Source: Artemia franciscana
Taxonomy: Eukaryota > Arthropoda > Branchiopoda > Anostraca > Artemiidae
Assembly: GCF_032884065.1 (NCBI RefSeq)
Contig: NC_088875.1
Location: forward strand, 43,695,291-43,759,290
DNA: 64,000 nucleotides
Direction of reading: 5' to 3'
In this document: piece by piece, positions 46,371 to 57,879 of the stretch
How the letters are laid out: every line of letters starts with the position of its first letter
Numbering within the stretch: the stretch's first letter is position 1
Program-made: the position numbers and the translations under genes
Notes under the pieces: generated by a model
The model's input: the letters and a program-made list of their open reading frames with translations, nothing else
Told to the model about the DNA's origin: nothing
Database searches by the model: none

Positions 46371-48465
46371 TAGCTATTCGTTTTGTGCTCGAGCCAAATT
46401 ATAGTCGTACTTACAGATGATGGTTAAATTTGGAGAGTTGAACGATGATTAACTGTTGAGCATTGTTTTTGTGATCGACCAATCAGAACGAAAATTTAAG
46501 AAGATAGGTAAAAGAAATTTTAGAAGATGCAAAGACACCTATTAATGCATAAGACTTGAGAACAAACTAGTGTTGATATACACAAATTAGTGTTGATGTA
46601 CGCAAATTAGTGTTTATATGCACAAACTAATGTTTCAAAGTATATTCTCAGGGATTTCTCTGGTATGTGGGAGGGGGGGGTGCTTTAAGATATCCCATGG
46701 GGGGGGGGGTCCCAAAGGTTGATAAAATAGTCGTATTAGTATTTTCTGGAATACTCTCATACTTATTCTATAAGTTATAAATTAATTGTTTTGTCGGTGC
46801 ATACTGAAATGGGGAAAGGGACGACAACAAATCCTCTTCTCCTTGGATTGGGTGCAGCTTTCACCTACTATATACAAAACTGTTAAGAAAGGAAGAAACT
46901 GAAAAATGTCGTCAAACTTCGAACATACTAATCCATTGACAAAAAAAAGTCATTAAAATTCATTAAAAGTCATTAAACTTTTAAAAGTCATTAAATTAAG
47001 GCATTGAATTAAAGTCAAGTAGGTTGTGGGCATCAAGCCATAACTAATTGTAGAAAAAGACAGATAGTCCGATCGAATTTGAGGAAAATCTGGTATAAGC
47101 CCTTATTAGTATTGTATAAAAATGAAATCAACTCGTCTGTTAATAGATAAGTCTATCTATCATCCGTCCATGCGTCATTCCTAGGGCAGAATTAAGGTAG
47201 ATAGTCATAGAACTAAGATAGTTTAATTACTTTTAATGAATTTTAAGTCATTTAAATTCATTTTCCCTCCTCTCCTTGGATTGTAACGTTTACTTTCATA
47301 TATACAAAACTGTTGAGAAATAAAGAAACTGAAAAATGTCGTCAACTTCATCCATATTAATCTGTTCAGAAAAAAAAATCATTAAAATTCTAATCCTTTG
47401 TACGGACCCCCTCAAAATCCATATTTGCCTCTGATTGAGGGATTGTAGATTGCTGTTGCTACCTTGGGGGATTATGTCCCCCTAAAAAAGTAAATCTGCA
47501 CATTTGTACATCAAAGGTCGCTAATATTCAAACGTTGGAAAGGGGCTTAGGTGGTATTTGAACCAAGGGTATCAAGAACTTTTTTCATTTTATACGTTTT
47601 GTGTGTTATTTCTCTGATATGGGGTACGGAAGCCCATGTACTCTTCTGTGTATTATTGGTTGGAAATTGTCAGGAAATGTGTTGGGAGTTTGAATCCCTG
47701 GCCATGGAGTCTTTCGAGTGGGAATAAGTGTATTGTAATTCCATTTTGAATTGTATTTTGTATTGTATTTTATTGAATAATAATAAACTTCTTCTTTTTC
47801 TTCTTCGAGGGAATATACTGTAAGTTGGTGGCGTATTTTGTGTCAAAATGAAATTATATGTGGTGGATTTTTTGCTTTTAGTTGCAATGACTATAGAATA
47901 TCCCAGCTCATCACCATGCTGGTCCCACCACCACCTCACAAAATAACCAATGTTTGTTTAAAGGAAAGCAAGAAAACCAGTGGTTATTTATTATTTGCCA
48001 TAAACTGCAACATATTTGTTTAATATTTTTCTTATAACGAGTATTTTGAAATTGTTAGGGATCCTGACAAGACTGGAGAGTTTATCCAAACTAATATGTT
48101 GGCAAGGTGAACCCATCTTGGGCAAATTTCGTTCTTGATTGGGTGAAATAAATTTTTTTTTTCACCAGGCTGCTGGAGCTTGATGTCATTATACTTGTTC
48201 AAACTTCATTGACAACATCGGTTGACAAATTATGTCATTATTTTTTCTTGGTGCAAATTTTTCTAAGATCATTTCTTACCTTTTCTTATACAAAATTTAA
48301 AAACAGCAAAATAATTGGATAATTTCGGACTATAGATTTGGGTGTCCAAAGTTTTGTTTAGTAGAATAATAATAAAAATGACACACTTAAAATTATTTAT
48401 CATTTGTTCTTCACTTAATAATTGCTATTTAGGGAATTAAATTCTCCTCAAATAGCGTTTAAAAT
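46371..48465. other. Repeat-poor stretch upstream of the Sec6 exon
   Basis: Two copies of a ~125-bp phrase (CTCCTTGGATT..., TATACAAAACTGTT.AGAAA, GAAACTGAAAAATGTCGTCAA) lie at 46835-46965 and 47268-47390. 47112-47245 is the inverted partner of 44317-44460. A possible retroelement tail (TGTATTGTATTTTATTGAATAATAATAAACTTCTTC) lies at ~47757-47805. I found no upstream Sec6 exon here. Confidence 0.5.
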
Positions 48466-50334
48466 ATGGATTTCGAAGGAACTCAAATTTTTAAGGAGGT
48501 CCTTAGTAAAGAATCAGTAAATACTGCAATTGAAAAGACGAGGGAATGGATATTGGATGGGAAACTACTTTATGCCCATCAGTCACTTATGGACCTTGAA
48601 GACTTCCGAGATAGTCTTTTATTTGAGCTTCACAAACACACTAAAGCTCCTCAGGGTGACCAGCGACTTTTAACATCTTACTTCACCGATATATCTGCCT
48701 TGTCTAAGGAGTTGCTGAAGCAGATCAAGCTCATTTTGGTGCTTACGTTGAATGTGGTAAGAATAGAGCCAAAACTAGTCGTCACAGCATTGAGACTGGT
48801 GGAAAGAGAAGAAGAGATTGACAAGATGACCCTGTCCTGCCAGAATGAGACGGGGTTCCTACCCCCTGATAGACCTAAAATGTGGAAGTATGAAGCGATG
48901 AGTGCATTGCGATCTGCTGTTATAAATAGAGTTGAAGGAAACAGACCGGCTGAACGAGAGACGACCAAAATATGGCTAACTTTACATTTGGAAAGTATAA
49001 AAAGTTTGATGCTAGAAGATTTGAAAGTCATTAATCAGCTGTGTGTTCCTGTCTTTCCGCCTGATTGGAATGTTCGTCAGATTTTTCTAGATTTTTATCA
49101 TGATGCCCTGAGAGACAATATAGAAGAGCTGGTCAGAAACGGTTTAGTAGACCATGAGTATCTCATCCTTCTGAATTGGGCTTGTAACACTTATACCAGT
49201 GCTAAATGGATGGATCAGATAGAGAATCTTGAAATAAGCCCATTGCTGGAGAAAGAACAGATTGAAAGTTTAATTTACATGTACACCGAGGAGCTAAAAG
49301 AGAAGATTAAGGGTCTTTTTCTGAAAACATTGAAAACAGTGAGTAAGGATTGGGAAGAGAATAAATCCCCAGAAATTGTGATTAATTATACCAGGACAGA
49401 GCTTGCACCCCTTATATTTAAAAATATTGAAGACCATTTGAGAGATGCCAAGATTGTTAGTCAAGACATCCTTCAAGAGGTTCTACTCCTAAGCCTGAAG
49501 CTTCTTCTTGAATTTGCAGACACTTTTAAAACTCTAGTTTACAATTATAAAAGCAAGCATTTTATGGACAGAAACAAGATTCCTCGATTTACAGAGTTCA
49601 TGGTTGCTTTGGTTAACACCTGCTCAGAAGTCATTGAACTGACATCTAGGCTAAAACTGCGATTCTGGAGGATGAACAATGACACTTTTGATGAAGTATC
49701 AAAGTTATTTGCATCAGTATCTGACACTTATCAAAAGGTCTTAAGTGAGTTCTGTGACTATTTATTAGAAGAACCATTTCAAGATACAAAGATTTACTTT
49801 GATGGCATCATGACTAGAGAATGGTTAGCATCGACTGAGATAGTTGAAACTATCTGCGTTACTTTTAAAGACTATTTCAGCGATTATGTAATGCTCCAGC
49901 CCGATAATTTAAAATTTGTTGCCGAAAAGGCTCAACTAGGAGTTGCCAAACGCTACATCACTGCTCTACTTCAGCAAAAACTGTCACTTCGTACCACCGA
50001 AGAACGGAAACAAGTTGGCGGAAAAATTTGTGCAGAAAAGAAACAACTACTAATGCTATTCCGCCATATTTCTGAAAATATTGACGAATCTAAATTGAGT
50101 CCAATTGACGAATTAGCTGACGTCATTAGTGCAGATCATGTTGATTTTCTATCTTTGTCCCTTAGAACCCTGGCTCGGAAGTACAGGGATTTGACAAAAG
50201 ATCACTTGATCTGCTTAATGTCTATTCGAGGTGACTTGGGAAATATAGATGTCCGCCAAAAAGCAAAAGAGGTCTTAGGAGATGCGGGACAACGGTACGG
50301 GAACAGTTTGACTCTTTCTCTCATTTCTACTTAG
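48466..50334 (+). CDS. Sec6: Exocyst complex component 3 (Sec6), large partial exon or retrocopy
   Basis: A 622-codon open frame. Sec6/EXOC3 is a subunit of the exocyst, which tethers secretory vesicles to the plasma membrane and binds SNARE components. The frame matches animal EXOC3 as I know it nearly throughout. AHQSLMDLEDFRDSLLFE (38-55), then YFTDISALSKELLKQIKLIL and LRLVEREEEIDK (109-120). Next GFLPPDRPKMWK, the helical rods, LASTEIVETICVTFKDYFSDY, and near the end RKYRDLTKDHLICLMSIRGD. The family is about 740 residues. Here the N-terminal ~115 residues and the last ~20 are missing. TAA stands six bases before the ATG, so if upstream exons exist the acceptor is downstream of it (AG at ~48478 to ~48515). 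At the 3' end, CAACG/GTACGG (GT at 50295) could be a donor; a foldback sequence starts ~10 bases further, so the last codons are repeat-derived. With no stop or frameshift, it is probably a real exon. A 5'-truncated retrocopy is the alternative. Confidence 0.85.
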   Translation: MDFEGTQIFKEVLSKESVNTAIEKTREWILDGKLLYAHQSLMDLEDFRDSLLFELHKHTKAPQGDQRLLTSYFTDISALSKELLKQIKLILVLTLNVVRIEPKLVVTALRLVEREEEIDKMTLSCQNETGFLPPDRPKMWKYEAMSALRSAVINRVEGNRPAERETTKIWLTLHLESIKSLMLEDLKVINQLCVPVFPPDWNVRQIFLDFYHDALRDNIEELVRNGLVDHEYLILLNWACNTYTSAKWMDQIENLEISPLLEKEQIESLIYMYTEELKEKIKGLFLKTLKTVSKDWEENKSPEIVINYTRTELAPLIFKNIEDHLRDAKIVSQDILQEVLLLSLKLLLEFADTFKTLVYNYKSKHFMDRNKIPRFTEFMVALVNTCSEVIELTSRLKLRFWRMNNDTFDEVSKLFASVSDTYQKVLSEFCDYLLEEPFQDTKIYFDGIMTREWLASTEIVETICVTFKDYFSDYVMLQPDNLKFVAEKAQLGVAKRYITALLQQKLSLRTTEERKQVGGKICAEKKQLLMLFRHISENIDESKLSPIDELADVISADHVDFLSLSLRTLARKYRDLTKDHLICLMSIRGDLGNIDVRQKAKEVLGDAGQRYGNSLTLSLIST

Positions 50335-51295
50335 TAAAACAGTAAAAAACTTTAGCGTAAAGAGCGGGGCGTTGAGAAGGGAACAGCCCCTTTCATATAT
50401 TTCTGTTCGTTTTAAATTTTAATGTCGCTCCTTACTTTCAGTTAAAAAAAGAGTTTTTTTATATTTAATTTCTGAACGTTTTTGAATTAATGCAAGTTTA
50501 ATTTAGGCTCTCCGCACATAAATTATTGAAATGAAATTTGCATATTAATTCCTTTTTTGGCTAAATGACTTTTTCTTAGTTTTGATAAGACGATTTTGAG
50601 AAAAAAGGGGTGGGGGAGGAGGCCTGGTAGCCCTACAATTTTTTGGTTACTTGAAAAGGCAACTAGAAATTTTAAATTTTTAACGGACATTTTTGTTATT
50701 AAAAAATATACGTAACTTAAGAATTAACTTATGTAACGAACTTTTATATTCTTATGTTTTTATTATGTATATGAGGGGGTTTGTCGCCTCGTTAATACCT
50801 CACTCTTTACACTAAAGCTCAAATTTTGTCCCAACTCTTTAAGAATGACCCCTGAATCAGAAAAGCCGTAAAATAAATAGTTGAAATTACTAAAAATATT
50901 TTAGCGTAAAGAGCGAGGTATTTAGGAGGAGATGAACCCCTCATATGCGTAATAATCTCTGTTCGTTTTAAGTTTTAATGCTGCTCCTTACTTTCAGTTG
51001 AAAAAACTTTTTCATATTTATTTTTTCATTGTTTTTTTTTATAATAATGCTAGAAAATCCTGCGCCCCCTTCATTGAATTTCTCTTCCCCCATGACATAT
51101 TCCTCCAAGGAAAGACATATTCAGACATATTCCTCCATGTTCCTCCCACAGAGCCCCCTCCCCTCAACCCCCCAAACCAAAATAATCCACCTGAAAAACG
51201 TCTGTACACTTCCCAATAAACATTACTGTTTGTAAACACTGGTCAAAGTTTGTAGCTTGCAGCCCCACCCCCGGGGACTGTGGGGGAGTAAGTCG
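50300..51295 (-). repeat. Repeat A copy abutting the Sec6 frame
   Basis: Minus orientation. It begins inside the loop of a foldback unit (TTTGACTCTTTCTCTC), keeps only one arm (50345-50465), then runs through the A modules to GGGGGAGTAAGTCGC near 51295. The hairpin end is missing. The frames at 50998-51239 lie within it and are not genes. Confidence 0.85.
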
Positions 51296-52909
51296 CGCTA
51301 TGTCATCGTTTAAGGCAGACCAAATACATGGAAGTCATTCTGTGTCTAAAGGCTTTTTTTAAGGATAGTTAGGCGTAATCTCTGCACTAAATGTTATTAG
51401 AAAGAATCATTATCATGAAGCATGAAGAGCGAAAATTGATTACAGGCTCTAAAAAAGGGTAAAAACAATAGAATAAAGACCATAAAAATAACTCCGATAA
51501 AGCAGTCTCTCTCTAAGTGTTCTAAAAAGCAAGAACTATCTTTATTATCTTGTTATCCACAGATTGAAAATTTTTGACTAAAAATAAAAGCGAGGAGTGG
51601 TCAGGGCAAAAAAGCCGTCTTTGAATAATTATAAAACATGTCTTGATCATCATATGCTTCCGTTTTAGTTTCAGAAAATTTTGATCTTTTTAGCAGCAGC
51701 CGAAAAAAAAAACGAAAAATTAACTTTTAAGTACTTTTGGAGATGATATTTTTTTGTTTAAGAAGTTAATTTTTTATGGTTTATTTTTAGAAACTAATCA
51801 TACAATAACGTAAAATCATGTTCTCAATCACTGGGATGTTTTATATAAGGCTTTTATATAGTGCTCAAATCATTGTATATTTCATAATTTCTACCAAGTG
51901 GTGACTTTGTTATAGCATGACCAGTTAATTAAAAAGGCAACAAAAAAGCGGAAATGACAAGAACAAAAAAAGAAAGAAAATACCATTCTTCTCTAAAAAA
52001 TACAAGCTCATGTATGAATGGGTTCTCAAACATGTTGAATTTCATAGCGTCGTTTTTATCAAATTGTTTAAATTTTTATCAAATTGTACGAATGAGCAAA
52101 AATATTGCTAGAGACCTTTCAAGGGTTATCTTTTGAAACTGACCCTTAACTCGAGTTAATAACCTGTCCCATGTTTTAAACTTTTCTTTCAGTGCAGTTA
52201 AAACAATCATTTTAGCTGATTCAACACGTTCAAGGTAATTAGCGATAAGTGAAGAGCAGCGATTTAATGCCACAATGAGAAAAGACTTGAAGCTTGAAAC
52301 AAGTGCAAGCAGTGCAGTGCAAGTGCAAGTGCAGTAGCTCCTCTTCAGTAATAACCGAAAATCTAAATAGTTTTAGTAGCAACATATAAATCAAGTCAAT
52401 CTAGTTTCAAAATGATTCCCAATATTTTATCTTTTTTTTAATCTATCATAAGTTTAGAGGTAGACCGGGGCCTATTAATTTTTTAAATAAACAAAATCAT
52501 TTCATATTAGCTTCCGAAACAATTGTGCAATTTGATACATCCACTTCACTAAGATTTTATATTTTGCACTTAATTTAAGAAATTTTTCTCCAAATGATGA
52601 GCGGTAGGGGGTTAAATCTCCCTCAATTTTTATTTGTAGGACTTCTAATAAACAGCTTCAAAATTCGGACCAAAATATTAAATTTCAAGTTTTGGTTACC
52701 CCTCTCCCCGAAAAGATCTTTCTCAAATAACTGATATGTAAGTGTCCAATGGTGCAGAACTTTGAGCGTGGCAGGAAAAATAGTTTATAATTATTCTTTA
52801 TTGACGGTACATTTTTGACGGTTGCATTTATAGGCTCAAATTCCTTCATTTTTTTTGGGGGGGGGAATAGGTCTACATAGGTCCAACGTTGACGTTTGCA
52901 TAGGGAAGG
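51296..52909. other. Spacer with fragments of repeats G and E
   Basis: 51590-51780 holds part of repeat G reversed (AATTATAAAACATGTCTTGATC). 51785-51920 holds another part of it forward (AGAAACTAATCATACAATAACG). 52555-52775 is the reverse of the module upstream of repeat E at 38495. No gene seen. Confidence 0.6.
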
Positions 52910-54480
52910 GGTGCAAAATGCACACATTTGATTATCTATTTAATATTTTCAAGTGTCAGCCCTTTAAAAGGAAAAACAGCTAAAACTGAATCTCCTATGT
53001 CAATGCTCCCTAAAGTAATAAAATATGTAACCCCTAGGTCATAGCTATGGAATAACACATGTGATAAGACTTAAGTTGAACATTCGTATGTTATGTTTAG
53101 GTTTCTCGTCTATAAAAGCAACTCTAGAATTAAGCTTTATGATCTAAAAGCAATGGTAACACGGGCACACCGAACACTACTGTTAATGGACCTCTATATT
53201 AACAATTTTTGTTCTTTCGAGGATCTTTGTGGTTGTCCTGGGTACTAACTGTCCATAGAGCTGTATATTTACGGGTCTGAAGGCAAGGGGGTGCACAACT
53301 ATTATTTCAGAATTCTCGGAAAATTAGAATTTTGGATTTTGTTTTCAGCGTGATTCTTAATTTAGAAAAATCAGCTATGTTTTCCCTGACCGAGAAAGTA
53401 AATTCTATGTTAATATATGTATAATAAGAGATTTAGGAATTTTGTTTTAAGCACTATTTTCGGTGATAAATTGTGCTATTTGTGTTTGAACTTCAAAACA
53501 AGTATCAAGTAGATTTTTGCACGGTTTTTGCAGCACGTGTCAATCTAGAGGTTCCTATATTTAGGAACCTCTATTATCGTATTATCGTATCTGGAGGTTC
53601 CTATAAATATTTAAGCTTGTAATTAATCAAATAAAAAAAAAATTTTAATTGAAAGTAAGGAGTGACATTAAAACTTATAACGAAAAGAAATTGCTCCGCT
53701 TATGAAAGGGTTTGTCCCCTCCCCAACGCCCCGCTCTTTACGCTAAAGTTTGATTCTGTCGCAACCCTACTTTTTAAAACAATAAAGAATTATATATTTA
53801 AAATCAGCATTAAAATTTGATTCTTTTGATGTCACTATTGGTATCAAAATTCCGTTTGTTGAGTTTTGGTTACTATTGAGCCGGGTCGCTCCTTAATACA
53901 GTTCGTTACCACGAACTGTTTGATAAATTCAAATATTTCACGTTAACAAAAAAAGGAGAAACAATATAGAAGAAACTTCCTCAACGCATAAAGGTGCAGA
54001 ATTGAAAACAATTCTTACTTTGAATTTTGTTTTGAAATGACGCAGCTCTTTTTTGACACATGTGCTGTTTACGCAAATTTACACTCTTATCCATTTCCTA
54101 TAAAGATGGAATCAAGATATGACCCTGAAATAGGATTTGTAAGACACTAGCTGTCAAATCCAGTTTGATAACCCCTCATGGAGGATATTGCAAAACTAGA
54201 ATTCACGGATCACTCTCCCCTGCATAAGCCTGATTCCAAAAGAACAGCTAGAGTACCACCCCTTGTTTCACATCAAGTTCAGCTTGTGTCCAAATTCCTG
54301 TTTGGCAGATATAGTTTTGAAAATAAGAATTGAGAGACCCCCTTTGGTTATCAATAAAATCATATTCGGTATCTGGGTCGGTGCTCTTTGGGTTATTGCT
54401 AATTGTGGGACCCAAAGATATCAAAAATTGGGACAGAAGCTTGACAATACCGATAACACAGGAGATCCAATAAATTATTG
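52910..54480 (+). repeat. Repeat B copy 3, interrupted
   Basis: Landmarks GATTATCTATTTAATATTTT, ATGGAATAACACATGTGATA and TGGGACCCAAAGATATC match 5245-6560. It is interrupted by a 300-bp insert (53625-53924) and ends near CCAATAAATTAT, where a reversed repeat A follows. Confidence 0.8.
53625..53924 (-). mobile_element. 300-bp mini-derivative of repeat A inserted in repeat B
   Basis: The left half is one foldback arm (ATCAAATAAAAA, GAAAGTAAGGAGTGACATT, to CTACTTTTTAAAACAATAAAG). The right half is the opposite terminus of repeat A (TTTAAAATCAGCATTAAAAT, then CAGTTCGTTACCACGAACTG and TTTGAT). The middle ~1.4 kb of A is absent. Comparison with the uninterrupted B copies at 5945 and ~35845 shows insertion between GTAATTA and AAATTCAAAT, without a target-site duplication longer than 1-2 bases. 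Confidence 0.8.
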
Positions 54481-54481
54481 G

Positions 54482-55525
54482 ATTGAATCACAATCCCTGA
54501 ATCACAAAGAATTAATTAAAATAAACAGCTCTTATGAAAGTACTAAAAAAAACTTTGCCATAAAGAGCGAGCCATTGACGAGGGGGTGAACCCCCTCGTA
54601 TACGTAATAATTTCTGTCCGTTCTAAGTTTTAATGTTGCTCCTTGTTTTCAGTTGTAGAAACGTGTTTCTTTATTTAATTTCTGATCTTTCTTAAAAATA
54701 ATGCTGAAAAATCCGTTGCCTTCTTCATGGAAAATTTCCTTCCCCCATGAAAAATTTCTCCATGGAAAGATCCTCCCCCGTAACCTTCTCCCCATGACCC
54801 ACCCTCTTCCAGAAAATCCCCCTGGAAACGTTCTTATACTTCCCAATAATTAATACTATACGTAAACAATGAGCAAAGTTAACAACTTGCAGTCCTTCCC
54901 CCGGGGGCTCTGGGGGATTAAGTCATCCTCAAAGACATATTTATCAGATAATTCAACTATAATGAACAAAATGGCTATCTTAAAATTTTGATCAGGTGAC
55001 TCTGGGAAAATAAGCGCTGGAGGGGAAAAGTTCCCTCCAATTTTTAGTCACTTAAAAAGGGCACTGAAACTTCTAATTTTCCGTTTGAATGAGCCTTCAT
55101 ACAGTGTTTTAGGACCACTGGGTTGATGCAGTCACTCCAGGAAAGAAAGGAAAAGAAAATAAACAGGCATCTATGATCTTTCTTCTGTTAAAAAAAAATT
55201 TCTCATTTTTCAGTTATTTAATCAGATAGGAGCTTGAAACCTCTTCAATAGGATTCTCTGTTAAGCTGAATGTGATGGTGTGATTTTCATTAAGATTCTA
55301 TGACTTTTAGGGGGTGTTTCCTCCTTTTTTCGAAAATAATGCAAATGTTCTCAGGCTCGTTACTTTTTATAGGTAAGATTAAACTCGATGAATATTGTAT
55401 TTTTAAAATCAGCATAAAAATCCAATTCTTTTGATATATCTATTTTTATCAAAATTCCGATTTTTAGAGTTTTGGTTACTATTGAGCCGGGTCGCTTCTT
55501 ATTCACAGTTCGCTACCACGACTTG
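54482..55525 (-). repeat. Repeat A copy, reversed
   Basis: Runs from GAATCACAAAGAATTAAT and AAAGAGCGAGCCATTG through the middle modules to CACAGTTCGCTACCACGA at ~55505-55522, a decayed hairpin end. Confidence 0.8.
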
Positions 55526-56539
55526 AGTTACTGATGCAGTTGAGCCATTAGGTACCAAGAATTCAATCTTCAAAATAATTGTCATATGGGTCAAATATGT
55601 TAACCCTAAGAAATATAGCTAAGTTGAATAATTCTGCCTATTTAGGCCGGATCGCCACGATGGTTAGAAAAATTTCCATGATTTTCTGCATTGTGTCACC
55701 TGCATTTTTATTGGCGCTGTGCATTTTTATGGCAAGGTCCCTATTGTCTTTTTACGTCAACTTCTTCCTGTGTTTTACTCTATTCAAATTCCATGTCCTT
55801 AAAAAATAATCGTAACTAAAGTCGCCTTTTTATCTACAGGTTTTTTTGGTAAGTACGAAAATCTTTCTAAGTTAAAATTTTCGACATCTTTGTTAATAAA
55901 ATTTCTAAATTCATTACGTAAGAGTTATAGATACCGTCATTTCTTAATATCTTCTATTTTTTGAATTGAATCTTTAGCCTAAGGTAATGTTGAAAGTTTC
56001 CTTCGAGAAAATAGCTAGAAAGGCCTAGCAACAGGATCACAAAGACCCTTGTGATTGGATCTAGTTGATTTTATAACTGTTTCTAAGCCCCAAACGAGTT
56101 ATTGGATTCCATAAATTTCCAAACCTCTAATTTCGAATCTGTTGACAGTTTCCAGAGATCCTGTTATCTGATCCTAGATATACCCAAGTGCATTGATGAC
56201 ACACAGCTTTAGGTTCTAGCAATTTCTAAGTTAGTTGAAATTCGGCCGGTGTCAGGATAGCTTAGAAGATGGAGAGACACGCCGCGTGTCTCCTTTTTCT
56301 TCTGCCAGGAATACTTGCAGGTATTCGGAAATAAATTTCCTTCTTCTTCTCATATAGACACATTTTGCATGTCAAAACTCTGTAGATAGTGTTATGAAAA
56401 CTATGGATCTAATGAAGTACAGTTTTTCAGATTATATCAAATTTTCCTTTTTTTAAAGTGACACTTCCTATAATATGCTCGTGGAACTTTTACTTTCTAG
56501 GCCTCACTTGACACTCATTCTAACTCAAAGAATTTAGAT
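55526..56539. other. No recognisable feature
   Basis: AT-rich. A 76-codon frame at 55579-55809 has a hydrophobic run but no recognisable family or supporting context. Confidence 0.4.
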
Positions 56540-57362
56540 TGCCTGATAGAGATGTACAGGTACTCAACAAATGCAAGATGTAAAGGATATTACAAATAGT
56601 TTTACTATGTGCTAGGATTTCTCTATATACATTATACTAGTTTTATTTTGTCTATTAAATAGTAAAAAAGGAAATAATATGAAAAAATAAATATAACAAT
56701 AAGAGAACCTCCTTTGAAGATACAACTTTGGCCTGCTCCAGAACCATATGCCTACACTTCTCCAACCCCTATGTGGCAAGGGGTTTGGGCCAGGGTCGTA
56801 ATTTGTTCCAAAATTGTGTATGGGAAATTAGCTGAAAAATAACTATATATAAGGCACAAAACCATGATGGAAAAAAAAATTCCTAATTAAGGAACTAAAC
56901 CCTCACCATTCTGATTCAAAGTCTAACGTGCTAGTAACTGAACCGCCTGATAGAGATCTCTATCTGCCTGATAGAGATGTACAGGTACTCAACAAATGCA
57001 AGATGTAAAGGATATTACAAATAGTTTTACTATGTGCTAGGATTTCTCTATATACATTATACTAGTTTTATTTTGTCTATTAAATAGTAAAAAAGGAAAT
57101 AATATGAAAAAATAAATATAACAATAAGAGAGCTTCCTTTGAAGATACAACTTTGGCCTGCTCCAGAACCATATGCCTACACTTCTCCAACCCCTATGTG
57201 GCAAGGGGTTTGGGCCAGGGTCGTAATTTGTTCCAAAATTGTGTATGGGAAATTAGCTGAAAAATAACCATATATAAGGCACAAAACCATGACGGAAAAA
57301 AAAATTCCTAATTAAGGAACTAAACCCTCACCATTCTGATTCAAAGTCTAACGTGCTAGTAA
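56540..57362. repeat. 398-bp direct duplication, 425-bp period
   Basis: TGCCTGATAGAGATGTACAGG begins at 56540 and 56965. The units (56540-56937, 56965-57362) are almost identical, with about five differences. The 27-bp spacer between them repeats the CGCCTGATAGAGATC phrase, suggesting slippage or unequal exchange at that phrase. Confidence 0.9.
56880..56957 (-). repeat. tRNA-like SINE head
   Basis: On the minus strand, GGCGGTTCAGTTACTAGCAC, GTTAGACTTTGAATCAGAAT and GGTTTAGTTCC follow each other at tRNA spacing. They resemble the D arm, the anticodon arm (loop CTTTGAA, closest to glutamine TTG) and the T arm/B box of a tRNA. The acceptor stem does not pair, so this is not a tRNA gene. It would be the RNA polymerase III promoter of an old SINE whose body is the duplicated unit. 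Confidence 0.4.
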
Positions 57363-57879
57363 ACAGCTGTTAATCGAATTCAATCTATTTATTTTTCTAA
57401 GACCACAACTGTGGAACTCGGAGCCTTTTTCTCAAAGACAATAGAGAGTAATGTCATCACCAAAAACATAGTTATTGGGCTTTATTTATCAAATACATTT
57501 GTAATTGGCTGTTTACATAAAGAGCATTGAGTCAATAAAAGTTTCTAATATAAACAGTGAGAACATTAAACTACATTTGGTGAAACTGAACTTCTGCGAA
57601 CAGGCGGAGGGGAGGGAGTGAGTCAAGGAATATTCATTTGAAAATTCGAGATTCAATTATTTGTTATTCTATGAGTTTCTTCCTCGGAAGAATATTCAGT
57701 ATTTAAAAATCATTTGCAAGCCTCAGCGTCGGCTGACCGTGTTAAAGAGTTCACAGGGAATTCTCGCAATGAACTAATGATATTTGATAAGGGGACTGGG
57801 AGGGTGAGTATGCGGGAGAGGCTCTTGTGAATCTCTAGCTAAGGATTTTGGACCATAATTATTATAATGGTACGGTTTT
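57363..57879. other. No recognisable feature
   Basis: No open frame or repeat of note. Confidence 0.4.

Noticed and set aside
48678-49031. 117-codon minus-strand frame within Sec6
   Set aside because: Antisense shadow of a conserved coding exon.
55579-55809. Small membrane protein
   Set aside because: The hydrophobic run is what AT-rich random sequence gives; no upstream signal, family likeness or second copy.
56880-56957. Functional tRNA-Gln gene
   Set aside because: Anticodon-arm and B-box likeness only; the acceptor stem does not pair and the unit is duplicated with a truncated head.
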